Shown: positions 25,454 to 33,853, counted from the first letter of the stretch. The stretch is 64,000 bases of DNA from Sphingopyxis sp. HIX (GCF_001468285.1 NZ_LNSB01000018.1:1-64000), one strand, 5' to 3'. The notes: a model not told the origin generated them from the letters alone. Translations and numbers: made by a program.

Positions 25454-26374
25454 CTATTCCAAGGGTGCGAGCGCCGCGACGAGCGGCGGGCGTGCGGCGG
25501 GGTCGGCGGATCGCGCGGCCGTCATCGCCTCGATCTCGGCCGCGATTGCAGCGATCCGCTCGCGGCGCGGCGGATGAGTCGTGGCGCGGATCAGCGGCTT
25601 CTTGTGCCGCTCCCAGAAGCGGATCGCGGCGCGGGGATCATATCCCGCGTCGGCGAGCAGCCACACCGACAGCCGGTCGGCCTCGATCTCGGTCCGGCGG
25701 ACGAGGTCCGTCGAACGGCTCGCCGCGAGCTGGGCGGGGTGGCGGAGGACATTGTGAGCCAGCTCGTGCGCGACCACCGCGGCGAGCTCGTCGTCGGCGA
25801 CTACCGACGCGGCGAGGCGCAGTGCCAAGCGTACCAGCTTGCCGTTCGCAGCCGCCTGTTTCCCGCTGCGTTCGATCCGGAAGCCGCTCGCGCAGCCGGC
25901 CGACGCGCCGAGTTCGTAGCGCCGGCCGCCAGCATCGGTGACGGTCAGGGGCGCAGAGGGTTCGCGCGCCGCGAGCATCACCTGCACCGCGTCGATCCGC
26001 ACCGTCGGTCCGTCGCCGAACGTCGGGACCGGCTGGCCGTCGATCGCCGCGATGGCAGTGCCGCGCACCAGCCCCGCGCGATCGGCGGGCGAGCCGGGCG
26101 CCATCGCCGCGACGAAGGGGCCGTCACCGCTTGTGCCATAGGCAAGCTTCGCCGCCGCGCGCTGGCGCTTGTCGAAGCGCCGCAGGTCGCCGAGGATCCA
26201 GCCGGGCTGCGGCGTCACTTCGGGGCACCAGCGCGCGCCGCCGCTGGTCAGCCGCCAGCCGATGGTGGCGAGCCGCGCCTCCTGCCGCGCGATTCCGGCG
26301 GGATCGGCCGCGGCGGCGCTGGCTGGGGCCAGCACAGCAGCGACCAGCAGGAAGTGGAGGAGGTGAGGGCGCAT
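25454..26374 (-). CDS. M48 family metallopeptidase with PDZ domain, secreted
   Basis: A 306-residue protein with signal peptide MRPHLLHFLLVAAVLAPASAAAA. Residues about 85-155 form a PDZ-like domain (FVAAMAPGSPADRAGLVRG...AIDGQPVP). The zinc site HELAH is at 203-207 with the third ligand in the RRTEIEADRLS helix near 231. BepA/YfgC-type M48 proteases take part in outer-membrane protein quality control; the PDZ placed in front of the catalytic domain is common in sphingomonads. The start at 26374 gives a clean signal peptide, and the upstream frame covers a repeat. Confidence 0.86.
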   Translation of the reverse strand: MRPHLLHFLLVAAVLAPASAAAADPAGIARQEARLATIGWRLTSGGARWCPEVTPQPGWILGDLRRFDKRQRAAAKLAYGTSGDGPFVAAMAPGSPADRAGLVRGTAIAAIDGQPVPTFGDGPTVRIDAVQVMLAAREPSAPLTVTDAGGRRYELGASAGCASGFRIERSGKQAAANGKLVRLALRLAASVVADDELAAVVAHELAHNVLRHPAQLAASRSTDLVRRTEIEADRLSVWLLADAGYDPRAAIRFWERHKKPLIRATTHPPRRERIAAIAAEIEAMTAARSADPAARPPLVAALAPLE

Positions 26375-26452
26375 TGCGTCCCTTATCGAGGCGGATGGCG
26401 TGGTTTGCAAATCGGCGTTGGGCGGCGGGTTTCGGGCGTTATTTGCGTCCCA

Positions 26453-26599
26453 GATCCTCCCCACGCGCAGCGATGGGGAGGCGGCAGCGCGAAGCGCTGA
26501 CGGAGGGGTCGACGCCGTCAGAGGGCGGTGCAAGGCCAGACCCCTCCACCACCGCTTCGCGGCGGTCCCCCTCCCCATGGCTGCGCCAAGGGGAGGATC
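26453..26599. repeat. Modular inverted repeat, type B copy 2
   Basis: The copy shares with 18701-18850 the blocks TCCTCCC, ATGGGGAGG, GGAGGGGT, ACCCCTCCACCACC, GGTCCCCCTCCCC and GGGAGGAT in the same order. The internal hairpin is CAGCGC-GAA-GCGCTG instead of ACCATGC-GAA-GCATGGT, so the loop stays while the stem changes in a paired way. Confidence 0.78.
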
Positions 26600-26979
26600 T
26601 TTACGGCAGCTCCCCACCCCAAAACCGTCAAGATCGCGATCGCGCCAAAAACGCTTCCGGGGGGCGGGGCCTTTCGGCCGCTCCGCCCCCCGTCTGCTTC
26701 GGGGGCAAGTGGGGATGTCCCAGGTGGGGGCAGGGGGTATCAGGGACCAGACTGATACCCCCCACCGCTCCTTTGAGCGGAACACTCGGGAACATCCGAT
26801 ACCATACAAGGCCCGTGCCAGTTTCGGCACCTCGCGGTTTTCGGCGGGGAACGCTGGTTAGCGATTCCTTACCGCAATGCGGGGGTGTCAAAATTTCCGA
26901 CAACCCGATCCTCCCGATCGCAAATCCATGGGGAGGATATCCGGCCGTTCAGCTTCGTTCAGCAAGCGTTCAGCCGATT
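26600..26979. other. Non-coding stretch with two strong hairpins
   Basis: No credible gene is visible. The stretch holds a GC-rich foldback at about 26657-26694 (GGGGGGCGG against CCGCCCCCC around GGCCTTTCGGCC) and a hairpin GGGGGTATCAG (26733-26743) with CTGATACCCCC (26752-26762). Next follow a GCTGGTTAGCGATTCC region and the promoter of blaI. The upstream extension of the blaI frame is rejected because it crosses these repeats. Confidence 0.6.
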
Positions 26980-26995
26980 GACTACATCTGTAGTC
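26978..26995 (+). promoter_or_regulatory. BlaI/MecI-type operator overlapping a -35 box
   Basis: GACTACA-TC-TGTAGTC (26980-26995) contains the TACA...TGTA core of BlaI/MecI operators. It overlaps TTGACT (26978-26983), a good -35 element, so a bound repressor would block the promoter of the blaI-blaR1 pair. It lies 35 bases before the blaI start. Confidence 0.8.
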
Positions 26996-27030
26996 GTATT
27001 GCAGATGAGGCTGAAGGGAGGGGTTCCGCG

Positions 27031-27399
27031 ATGGCCGAGCGCGCTAGCGAATCCGAGATGCAGGTGCTGTCGGCGCTGTGGGACGAATCCCCGCAGACCG
27101 CGGCCGACCTTGCCGAGACCGTCGGCACCGCGAACGGCTGGACGCTCGCGACGGTGAAGACCCTGCTCGCGCGCCTCGTCCAGAAGGGCGCGGTGACCGC
27201 CGAGGCCGAGGGCCGCCGTTATCTCTATCGCCCCGCGGTCGACCGCGCCGACGCCGTCGGCGACGAATCGCAGCGCTTCGTCGACCGCCTCTTCGGCGGC
27301 CGCGTCAGCCCGCTGATCGCGCACCTCGCCGAGCGTGAGGCGCTTTCCGACACCGATATCGCCGAGATCGAGGCCCTGCTGCGGAGGCTGAAATCATGA
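27031..27399 (+). CDS. blaI: BlaI/MecI/CopY family transcriptional repressor
   Basis: A 122-residue repressor: MAERASESEMQVLSALWDESPQTAADLAETV, winged helix with WTLATVKTLLARLVQKGAV, then the YLYRPAVDRADAVGDESQRFVDRLFGG dimerisation region. In the known systems BlaI/MecI is cleaved when BlaR1/MecR1 senses a beta-lactam. Here the partner protease gene overlaps its stop (ATGA at 27396), and a clear TACA-N2-TGTA operator sits upstream. No beta-lactamase gene is adjacent, so the target set is unknown. Confidence 0.92.
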   Translation: MAERASESEMQVLSALWDESPQTAADLAETVGTANGWTLATVKTLLARLVQKGAVTAEAEGRRYLYRPAVDRADAVGDESQRFVDRLFGGRVSPLIAHLAEREALSDTDIAEIEALLRRLKS

Positions 27400-29141
27400 A
27401 CGCCGACATGTTCTTCCAGGCTTGGGGCGACACGCTCGTCACCACAGCCGTGCTCGTGCTGATGATCCTCGTCATCCGCAAGCCCTTCGCGCGTCATTTC
27501 GGGCCGGGGCTCACCTATGCCTTGTGGGCGGTGCCCGCGCTGCGGCTGATGCTGCCGCCCTTGCCCTTCGCCGATCCGGTGGCCGCGCCCGTCGCGGCCG
27601 TGGTCCCGGCCGGCGCCGCGCCGATGGGCGAGCTGATCCTGATCGATGCGGTCGATACCGTCGGCGCCGCACCTGCCGCGCCCGCGCTGCCGCTCTGGTC
27701 CTTCGCCGACCTGCTGCCCTTGCTCTTTGCGATCTGGGCGGCGGGGATGGTCGGTGTGCTCGCCGCCGCGATGCTGTCGCACCGCCGCTTCCGGCGCGAG
27801 GTGCTGACGGGCGCCGTCGAGCTCGAACCGATCGGCAGCATCCGGCTGGTGATGACCGGCGCCGTCGACGGCCCCGTCGCCTTCGGCCTCTGGCGCCGCT
27901 TCGTCGCGGTGCCGCAGGATTTCTTCGCGCGCTACGTCGCGGAGGAACGCGCGCTCGCGATCGATCACGAGCTGGCGCATCACCGCCACGGCGACCTCTG
28001 GGCCAATGCCGCGGCGCTGCTGCTGCTCGCGGTGCAATGGTTCAACCCGCTCGCGTGGCGCGCGATCCGCGCCTTCCGGTTCGACCAGGAGGCCGCGTGC
28101 GACGCGCGCGTGCTCACCATGGTGGGTTCGGGGACCGACAACGCGCCGCGCAATGTGCGCACCGCGCGCTACGCCACCGCGATCGCCAAGGCGGCAGTCG
28201 GCTCGCGGCTGTCGCTCGCCGCACCGATGGCGGTCCACGACAATCTACAGGAGAGACTGACGATGCTGATGCAGGATGACATTTCCAAGAAACGCGGGCT
28301 GGTCGGCCGGCTGCTCGTCGGCGGCACGACGCTGGCGGTGCTCGCGACGACCGCGACGCTGGTTCCCGCGGGGATCGCGAGCGCCACCGCGCAGAGCGAT
28401 ATGCCCGCGCCCCCGGCGCCGCCCGAGGCGCCCGATGCGCCGCTGGCCCCCGACGCCCCGATGCCGCCCGAAGCGCCGGAAGTGATCACCGACGCGCACC
28501 GCGTGATGATCTTCACCAGCGACGAGGATGGCGAGGGCGCCAAGGCCGACGACGGCAAGAAGAAGCGCGAAGTGCACCGCATCATGATCCGCAACGGCGA
28601 GGTCAAGGACGGCGAGGGCAATGTCATGACCTGGGCGCCCGGCGACGCCAAGGTGAAGCGCTTCGAAATGCGCATGCCGGGCGCGCTGTCGCGCGACGAT
28701 ATCCTCGCGACGCTGAACGAGCAGGGCATCACCGGCAGTCAGGCCGACGCGATCGCCGACAAGCTGGAGGCCAAGCGCAAGAAGCAGTTCGCCTTTGCCC
28801 CGATGCCGCCGATGGCGCCGCTGCCTCCGATGCCGCCCATGCCCCCGATGAACTGGCAGTCGGTCGACGGCAAATCCTTCGGCTTCGCGCATTGCGGCAA
28901 GGGCCAGGCGCCGATGCCGCTGGTCAACCGCGACGACAAGGACGGCAAGAAGCACAGCCGCGTAATGATGGTCCGCTGCGGCACCCCGGGCGACAAGGCG
29001 GCGCAGCTGTCGGCGCTCAAAAAGGCGCGCGATCAGTTCGCCGAGGGCCGCGGGTCGAAGGCGATGTCCGACGAGATTCGCGCCAAGGTCGCCGCCGACC
29101 TCGACAAGGCGATCGCCGAGCTCGAGAAAAGCCCGGACTGA
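27396..29141 (+). CDS. BlaR1/MecR1-like M56 metallopeptidase with long Pro/Met-rich C-terminus
   Basis: The 581-residue protein has membrane helices near 14-28, 40-55, 103-126, 205-222 and 303-330, and a zinc site HELAHHRHGD at 191-200 with the acidic third ligand in FDQEAACDARV. This is the BlaR1-type antirepressor peptidase that would cleave the adjacent BlaI. Unlike BlaR1 it lacks the C-terminal penicillin-binding sensor; it carries instead a periplasmic-type segment with runs such as PMPPMAPLPPMPPMP and a charged tail, so it may sense another cell-envelope signal. ATGA overlap with blaI couples translation. Confidence 0.85.
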   Translation: MNADMFFQAWGDTLVTTAVLVLMILVIRKPFARHFGPGLTYALWAVPALRLMLPPLPFADPVAAPVAAVVPAGAAPMGELILIDAVDTVGAAPAAPALPLWSFADLLPLLFAIWAAGMVGVLAAAMLSHRRFRREVLTGAVELEPIGSIRLVMTGAVDGPVAFGLWRRFVAVPQDFFARYVAEERALAIDHELAHHRHGDLWANAAALLLLAVQWFNPLAWRAIRAFRFDQEAACDARVLTMVGSGTDNAPRNVRTARYATAIAKAAVGSRLSLAAPMAVHDNLQERLTMLMQDDISKKRGLVGRLLVGGTTLAVLATTATLVPAGIASATAQSDMPAPPAPPEAPDAPLAPDAPMPPEAPEVITDAHRVMIFTSDEDGEGAKADDGKKKREVHRIMIRNGEVKDGEGNVMTWAPGDAKVKRFEMRMPGALSRDDILATLNEQGITGSQADAIADKLEAKRKKQFAFAPMPPMAPLPPMPPMPPMNWQSVDGKSFGFAHCGKGQAPMPLVNRDDKDGKKHSRVMMVRCGTPGDKAAQLSALKKARDQFAEGRGSKAMSDEIRAKVAADLDKAIAELEKSPD

Positions 29142-29202
29142 GACTTTACGGCTTTTGACGCGGGCGCCTTCTCCCCGGTGGGCGCCCGCGGCAGGGGCGG
29201 GG

Positions 29203-29231
29203 AAAGGGAGCGGGCAACCGCTCCCTTTTTT
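29203..29231. terminator. Terminator between blaR1-like gene and tetR-like gene
   Basis: AAAGGGAGCGG and CCGCTCCCTTT pair around GCAA, followed by further T residues. It is symmetrical and lies between converging genes, so it can serve both. A second hairpin, GCGGGCGCC/GGCGCCCGC, lies just before it at about 29160-29189. Confidence 0.85.
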
Positions 29232-29803
29232 CATGGGTCGAGCGACCGATCGACGCTCCGCCACCAGCGCTCAAGCGCTTCCCGGATTTCCGTTTCCGGA
29301 TCGCCTTCGCGCTTGAAGGCCCACCAGATGAGCGTGCCCTGCCAGACCGCGAGCATCTGCCAGCCGATCTGATCGTCGGCGGTGGCTTGCAAGGGCAGGC
29401 GCCGTCCCAGCGCCTTCGCCAGATATTCGCCCCAGGCGCGCCCGCGTGCGCGCAGCAGGGGATTGCGGACATCCTCGCGCAGCAGCAGCAGGCCTTCGGT
29501 CATGGCATGCGCGGCCGTGCCGCCGGGCATCAGGCGGAGCAGCAACGCGATGGCGCCGGCAGGGGTCGACGGCGTGTCGGCGGCGGCGGCGGCCGTCAGC
29601 GCGTCGAGGCGATCCCAGGCATGGAGCAATACCGCCTCGACCATCGCGTCGCGGGTCCCGAAACGCTGCACCAGCGTTGCCGCAGAAAGCCCCGTCGCCG
29701 CCGATGCGCGGGCAAAAGTCAGTCCATCGGGACCCGCCGCCTCCACAGCATCCAGCAAGGCCTCCAGCGCCGCTTCATCGGAAATTCGCTTGCTTCGCCC
29801 CAT
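29231..29803 (-). CDS. TetR/AcrR family transcriptional regulator
   Basis: A 190-residue regulator. The N-terminal HTH is visible in ALEALLDAVEAAGPDGLTFARASAATGLSAATLVQRFGTRDAMV, with the usual TetR spacing. The C-terminal ligand domain is Ala/Leu-rich and ends in EIREALERWWRSVDRSLDP. It is divergent from a RibD-like reductase gene across 49 AT-rich bases with palindromes, so it probably represses that gene and itself. The ligand is unknown. No strong ribosome site is visible before the ATG. Confidence 0.88.
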   Translation of the reverse strand: MGRSKRISDEAALEALLDAVEAAGPDGLTFARASAATGLSAATLVQRFGTRDAMVEAVLLHAWDRLDALTAAAAADTPSTPAGAIALLLRLMPGGTAAHAMTEGLLLLREDVRNPLLRARGRAWGEYLAKALGRRLPLQATADDQIGWQMLAVWQGTLIWWAFKREGDPETEIREALERWWRSVDRSLDP

Positions 29804-29810
29804 CGCGTAA

Positions 29811-29838
29811 ATTTATAAATGAATATTCGGTTATATTC
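29811..29838. promoter_or_regulatory. Candidate TetR operators
   Basis: ATTTATAAAT (29811-29820) is a perfect palindrome and is followed directly by GAATAT-TCGGTT-ATATTC (29821-29838). They fill the short divergent region between the TetR-type regulator and the reductase, exactly where an operator is expected. Confidence 0.5.
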
Positions 29839-29852
29839 AAGGATGATTCGGA

Positions 29853-30398
29853 ATGGCAAAGATCAGGGGATATATCGCAGCGAGCCTCGACGGCTTTATC
29901 GCGGCCGCGGACGACAGCCTCGACTGGCTGTTCGCCTATGACGGCCTCGACCTCGGCAAGCACGACTATCGCCATTTCCTGGCCGGTATTCGGACGGTGG
30001 TGATGGGGCGCGCAACCTATGATTTTCTGGACCGCGACGGCTCGCCCTGGGCCTATGGCGACCAGCGCGTGCTGGTGGTCACCTCGCGCCCGATCGCCGA
30101 TCCGAAGGGGCCGCTCGAAACGCGCGGCGATATCGACGCCCTGATCGCCGAACTGCGCGTGCTGGGCGACGGCGACGTCTGGATGCTGGGCGGCGGGCAG
30201 TTGCAGATGGCGTTCATCGAACGCGGGGCGCTCGACGAGATCGAGATCTATGTGATGCCCGAACTGCTCGGCGGCGGGAAACCGCTGTTTCCTTCGACGG
30301 GCGTCCGCGAGCGGCTGCGCCTGATCGAAGCGGGTGCGCTCGATCGCGGGTGCGTGCGTCTCCATTATGCCTTCGACGGGCCCGCCGGCGGCAAGTGA
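29853..30398 (+). CDS. Dihydrofolate reductase family protein (RibD C-terminal-like)
   Basis: A 181-residue protein opening MAKIRGYIAASLDGFIAAADDSLDWL, with VVMGRATYDFL, the VLVVTSRP strand, DVWMLGGGQLQMAF and the EIEIYVMPELLGGGKPLF loop. These are the motifs of NADPH-dependent reductases related to RibD and dihydrofolate reductase; the YyaP/YwjB branch has no settled substrate. AGGATG precedes the ATG. Regulation by the divergent TetR-type protein is likely. Confidence 0.88.
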   Translation: MAKIRGYIAASLDGFIAAADDSLDWLFAYDGLDLGKHDYRHFLAGIRTVVMGRATYDFLDRDGSPWAYGDQRVLVVTSRPIADPKGPLETRGDIDALIAELRVLGDGDVWMLGGGQLQMAFIERGALDEIEIYVMPELLGGGKPLFPSTGVRERLRLIEAGALDRGCVRLHYAFDGPAGGK

Positions 30399-30474
30399 TC
30401 CGGTCGAGCCGGGGATCGGCGCTTTTATCCGCCGCCCCCTTTTGCTCGGCGTCCCGCAATGCCACATAGGCCGC

Positions 30475-31392
30475 ATGAGCGACGACAAGGCCTGGCCCGA
30501 CAGCATCCATGCCGGCGAGTGCGAGCAGCACGAGCCGCTGGTGCGCCGCGTGCTCGCGCCCAATCCCTCGCCCTACACCTTCACCGGCACGCAGACCTGG
30601 CTGGTCGGCGCGGGCAGCGACGTCGCGGTGATCGATCCCGGCCCGACCGGCAGCGGGATGAGCATCGGCGATCCGCCCGACGCCAACGGGCAGGGGCATG
30701 TCGATGCGATCCTGCGCGCGGTCGAGGGCCAGCGCGTCGCCGCGATCCTCTGCACGCACACGCACCGCGACCATAGCCCCGCCGCCGCGCCGCTGCGCGA
30801 GGCGACCGGGGCGCCGGTCATCGGCTGCGCCCCGCTCGCGCTCCGCGACGACGGCCCGCGCGCCGATTCGGCCTTCGACCCCGATTATGCCCCCGACCGC
30901 GTGCTGGCGGACGGCGAGCGGATTTCGGGCGACGGCTGGACGATCGAGGCGGTCGCGACCCCCGGCCACACCTCGAACCATCTCTGCTTCGCGCTCGTCG
31001 AAACGGGGGCGCTGTTCACCGGCGACCATGTCATGGCCTGGTCGACCAGCGTCGTCAGCCCGCCCGACGGCGACATGGCGGCCTATATGGCCAGCCTGTC
31101 GAAGCTCTACGAGCGCGGCGACCGCGTCTATTATCCCGCGCACGGCCCCGCGGTGACCAAGCCGCGCCAGCTGGTGCGCGGCATGCTCGGCCACAGGAAG
31201 CAGCGCGAGCGCCAGATCCTGCGCGAACTCGAAAAGGGCACGCGCGTCATCCCCGACATGGTGACGCATATGTACAAGGGGCTCGACCCGCGGCTGACCG
31301 GCGCCGCAGGCCGCTCGGTGCTCGCGCATCTGCTCGACCTCAAGACCCGCGGCGTCGTGCACAATGCCGACGATGTCTGGACGCTTGTCTAG
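30475..31392 (+). CDS. Metallo-beta-lactamase fold hydrolase (LACTB2-like)
   Basis: The 305-residue protein carries the MBL zinc motif HTHRDH at about 95-100, the downstream His in VATPGHTSNH, Asp in TGDHVMAW and His in PAHGPAV. The VVSPPDGDMAAYMASL region and the C-terminal IPDMVTHMYKGLDPRL...SVLAHLL winged part match the LACTB2/ribonuclease-like subgroup. LACTB2 proteins cleave RNA or small esters, so the substrate is open. ATG at 30475 is chosen because it gives the usual start; the upstream frame overlaps the reductase gene. Immediately followed by the next gene. Confidence 0.87.
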   Translation: MSDDKAWPDSIHAGECEQHEPLVRRVLAPNPSPYTFTGTQTWLVGAGSDVAVIDPGPTGSGMSIGDPPDANGQGHVDAILRAVEGQRVAAILCTHTHRDHSPAAAPLREATGAPVIGCAPLALRDDGPRADSAFDPDYAPDRVLADGERISGDGWTIEAVATPGHTSNHLCFALVETGALFTGDHVMAWSTSVVSPPDGDMAAYMASLSKLYERGDRVYYPAHGPAVTKPRQLVRGMLGHRKQRERQILRELEKGTRVIPDMVTHMYKGLDPRLTGAAGRSVLAHLLDLKTRGVVHNADDVWTLV

Positions 31393-32163
31393 ATGCTGCT
31401 CCCGCTCCTGATCGCCGCGGCGGCGCCCGATCCGGTCGTGATTGCGCTCGTCGCCGACGAGGCGGGGCGGCAGTGCCTGCCCGACCGCAGCCTCTGCCTC
31501 GAAATCCCGCTCGACGCGGAGTCGGGCGAGTCGGGCCATCTGCGCCTGTCGGCCCCCGGCGCCGAAAGCGCGGCCGACAGCAGCTTCGCGCTCCCTTATG
31601 CGGGCGACGATGGCCAGTCGCTGGCGCTCTGGCCGCACCTGATCGCGGTGCCGCCATATGCCGAAGCCGCGCCCGACGCCCGCCAATATCTGATGGGCGT
31701 CGTCACCGGTACCAGCACCATGTATTCGGGCGGCGGCGGCAACGGCAGCCGGCTCCACCTGCTGCGCCTCGACACCACGCCGACCTCGACGCGCCTCGGC
31801 GACGAGGTGCTCGATGTTGTCTGGGACAGCTCGCTGATGATCCGTGCCTGCTTCTCGGAAGCCGATATGAAGGACCGCCGCGAGGCGTGCCACGACGAAT
31901 ATGGCTTCACCGCGTCGCTGACCGCCGCGCCGTCTGACGGCGCCGAACTGCCCGCGCTGACCTATCGCGCCGCCGCGAGCACTTATCCGCGAGGGGTGCG
32001 GCGTTCGGCCGACAATGGCGCCCTGAAGCTCGCGCCCGCCGACCTCGTCCGCGCGCCCGATCCCGAATGCAGCTATGCGCGCGTGCTGCACTACAACCCC
32101 GCGACGGCGCGCTACGAGATGGACCGGCCCGCGCCCGACTGTTCGGACTATACCACGCCATGA
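31393..32163 (+). CDS. Hypothetical secreted cysteine-rich protein
   Basis: Unrecognised, 256 residues. A hydrophobic start (MLLPLLIAAAAPDPVV) suggests a signal peptide, then a soluble domain with paired cysteines in RQCLPDRSLC and RACFSEADMKDRREAC and two more near the C-terminus (PECSYARV, PDCSDY). A Gly-rich STMYSGGGGNGSRLH segment sits in the middle. Its ATG follows the metallo-hydrolase stop codon without a gap, and its stop overlaps the DUF4230 start as ATGA, so it is firmly embedded in the operon. Confidence 0.75.
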   Translation: MLLPLLIAAAAPDPVVIALVADEAGRQCLPDRSLCLEIPLDAESGESGHLRLSAPGAESAADSSFALPYAGDDGQSLALWPHLIAVPPYAEAAPDARQYLMGVVTGTSTMYSGGGGNGSRLHLLRLDTTPTSTRLGDEVLDVVWDSSLMIRACFSEADMKDRREACHDEYGFTASLTAAPSDGAELPALTYRAAASTYPRGVRRSADNGALKLAPADLVRAPDPECSYARVLHYNPATARYEMDRPAPDCSDYTTP

Positions 32164-32801
32164 CCGCGCCTTCGTCCTTCGCGCGCCTCTTACCGCGGCT
32201 GATCACGCTCGCCGCCGCGGCCTTGCTCGCGCTCGCCGCCTGGTGGGCCTATTCGGCGTGGCGCGACTGGCAGCGCGGTTACGATCCCGAAACCGTCGTC
32301 GCGGCGAGCCTGCAGGGGCTGCAGGAGCAGAATATCCTCGTGCCCTTCACCGCGCGCTACGTCGCGGTGGTCACTTCAACGCAGAGCCGGCTGGGGCTGG
32401 AGGCGAAGAAGACGCTGATCATGCCGGGAACGGTGCGCTACGAGCTCGACCTCGCCAAGCTCAAGCAATCCGATCTCGACTGGGATGCGGCGACCGGCGC
32501 GTTGACGGTGACGCTGCCGCCGCTGCGGCTCGCGGGTCCCGAGATCGACCTCAATGCGATCAGCGAGTTTCGCGACGGCACGATCCTGCTGACGCTGACC
32601 GACGCCGAAAAGACGCTCGACGCCGCGAACAGCAAGGCCGCGCAGGCCGAACTGATCAAGCAGGCGAAGGGCGCGACCCCGATGCGCCTCGCCGAGGGTG
32701 CGGCGCGGAACGCGGTCGAACAGAGCTTCGCGATGCCGCTCAAGGCCGCGGGGATCGACGCCAAGGTGATCGCGCGCTTTGCGGGCGAGGACGCGTCGTG
32801 A
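32160..32801 (+). CDS. DUF4230 family membrane-anchored protein
   Basis: A 213-residue protein with an N-terminal membrane helix (about 14-36, LITLAAAALLALAAWWAY) and a large extracytoplasmic domain fitting DUF4230: NILVPFTARYVAVVTS, LIMPGTVRYELDLAKLKQSDLDWDA, VTLPPLRLAGPEIDL. DUF4230 has no known activity. Its ATG overlaps the stop of the preceding gene. nadA begins 63 bases after its stop on the same strand. Confidence 0.84.
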   Translation: MTAPSSFARLLPRLITLAAAALLALAAWWAYSAWRDWQRGYDPETVVAASLQGLQEQNILVPFTARYVAVVTSTQSRLGLEAKKTLIMPGTVRYELDLAKLKQSDLDWDAATGALTVTLPPLRLAGPEIDLNAISEFRDGTILLTLTDAEKTLDAANSKAAQAELIKQAKGATPMRLAEGAARNAVEQSFAMPLKAAGIDAKVIARFAGEDAS

Positions 32802-32863
32802 TTGCCCCGCCGCGGGGCGACGTGTAGAGGGCGCGCAAGGCAAAAGCCGCATAAGGAAACGCC

Positions 32864-33853
32864 ATGACTGCTCCCGTCCGCGAAAATCTCACCGGCCTCG
32901 ACCTGCGTGCCGAAATCGATCGCCTCCGCAAGGAGCGCAACGCCGTCATCCTCGCGCATTATTACCAGAAGCCCGAGATCCAGGATCTCGCCGATTTCGT
33001 CGGCGACAGCCTCGAACTGTCGCGCAAGGCGGCCGACACCGACGCCGACGTCATCGCCTTTTGCGGCGTCAAGTTCATGGCGGAGACCGCCAAGATCCTG
33101 AGCCCCGAGAAGATCGTCATCCTGCCCGACATGGATGCCGGCTGCAGCCTCGAGGACAGCTGCCCGCCCGAGCAGTTCGCGCGCTTCCGTGCCAAGCACC
33201 CCGACCATATCGCGCTGACCTACATCAATTGCTCGGCGGCGGTGAAGGCACTCAGCGACATCATCGTCACCTCGTCGAGCGCCGAGACGATCATCAGCCA
33301 GATCCCCGAGGACCAGCCGATCATCTTCGGCCCCGACCGCCACCTCGGCGGTTATCTCAACCGCAAGTTCGGGCGCGAGATGCTGCTGTGGCCGGGCGTG
33401 TGCATCGTGCACGAGGCGTTCAGCGAGACCGAGCTGTTGAAGCTCAAGGCACAGCATCCGGGCGCGCCGATCGCGGCGCACCCCGAATGCCCGCCGCACA
33501 TCGTCGACCACGCCGATTATGTCGGCTCGACCAGCGGCATCTTGCAGTTCGCCAAGACCTTCCCCGGCGACACGTTGATCGTCGCGACCGAGCCGCACAT
33601 CATCCACCAGATGGAGCTCGCGCTGCCCGAAAAGACGTTCATCGGGGCGCCGGGGGCCGACGGCAACTGCAACTGCAACATCTGCCCTTATATGGCGCTC
33701 AACACGATGGAGAAGCTCTACATCGCGCTCCGCGACCTCCAGCCGCGGATCGAGATGGACGAGGAGCTTCGATTGGCGGCGCGCAAGAGCCTCGACCGGA
33801 TGCTCGACATGGCATCGGGCACGGTGGGCAAGGGCGACCTCGGCCGCGCCTGA
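32864..33853 (+). CDS. nadA: Quinolinate synthase
   Basis: NadA condenses iminoaspartate with dihydroxyacetone phosphate to quinolinate in NAD synthesis and contains a [4Fe-4S] cluster. The 329-residue protein shows ILAHYYQKPEIQDLADFVGDSL, CGVKFMAETAKIL, MDAGCSLEDSCPP, HPECPP, VGSTSGILQF and GADGNCNCNICPYM, covering the cluster cysteines and substrate contacts. Length is that of the short, bacterial type. AAGGAAA precedes the ATG. nadB and nadC are not in the window. Confidence 0.96.
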   Translation: MTAPVRENLTGLDLRAEIDRLRKERNAVILAHYYQKPEIQDLADFVGDSLELSRKAADTDADVIAFCGVKFMAETAKILSPEKIVILPDMDAGCSLEDSCPPEQFARFRAKHPDHIALTYINCSAAVKALSDIIVTSSSAETIISQIPEDQPIIFGPDRHLGGYLNRKFGREMLLWPGVCIVHEAFSETELLKLKAQHPGAPIAAHPECPPHIVDHADYVGSTSGILQFAKTFPGDTLIVATEPHIIHQMELALPEKTFIGAPGADGNCNCNICPYMALNTMEKLYIALRDLQPRIEMDEELRLAARKSLDRMLDMASGTVGKGDLGRA

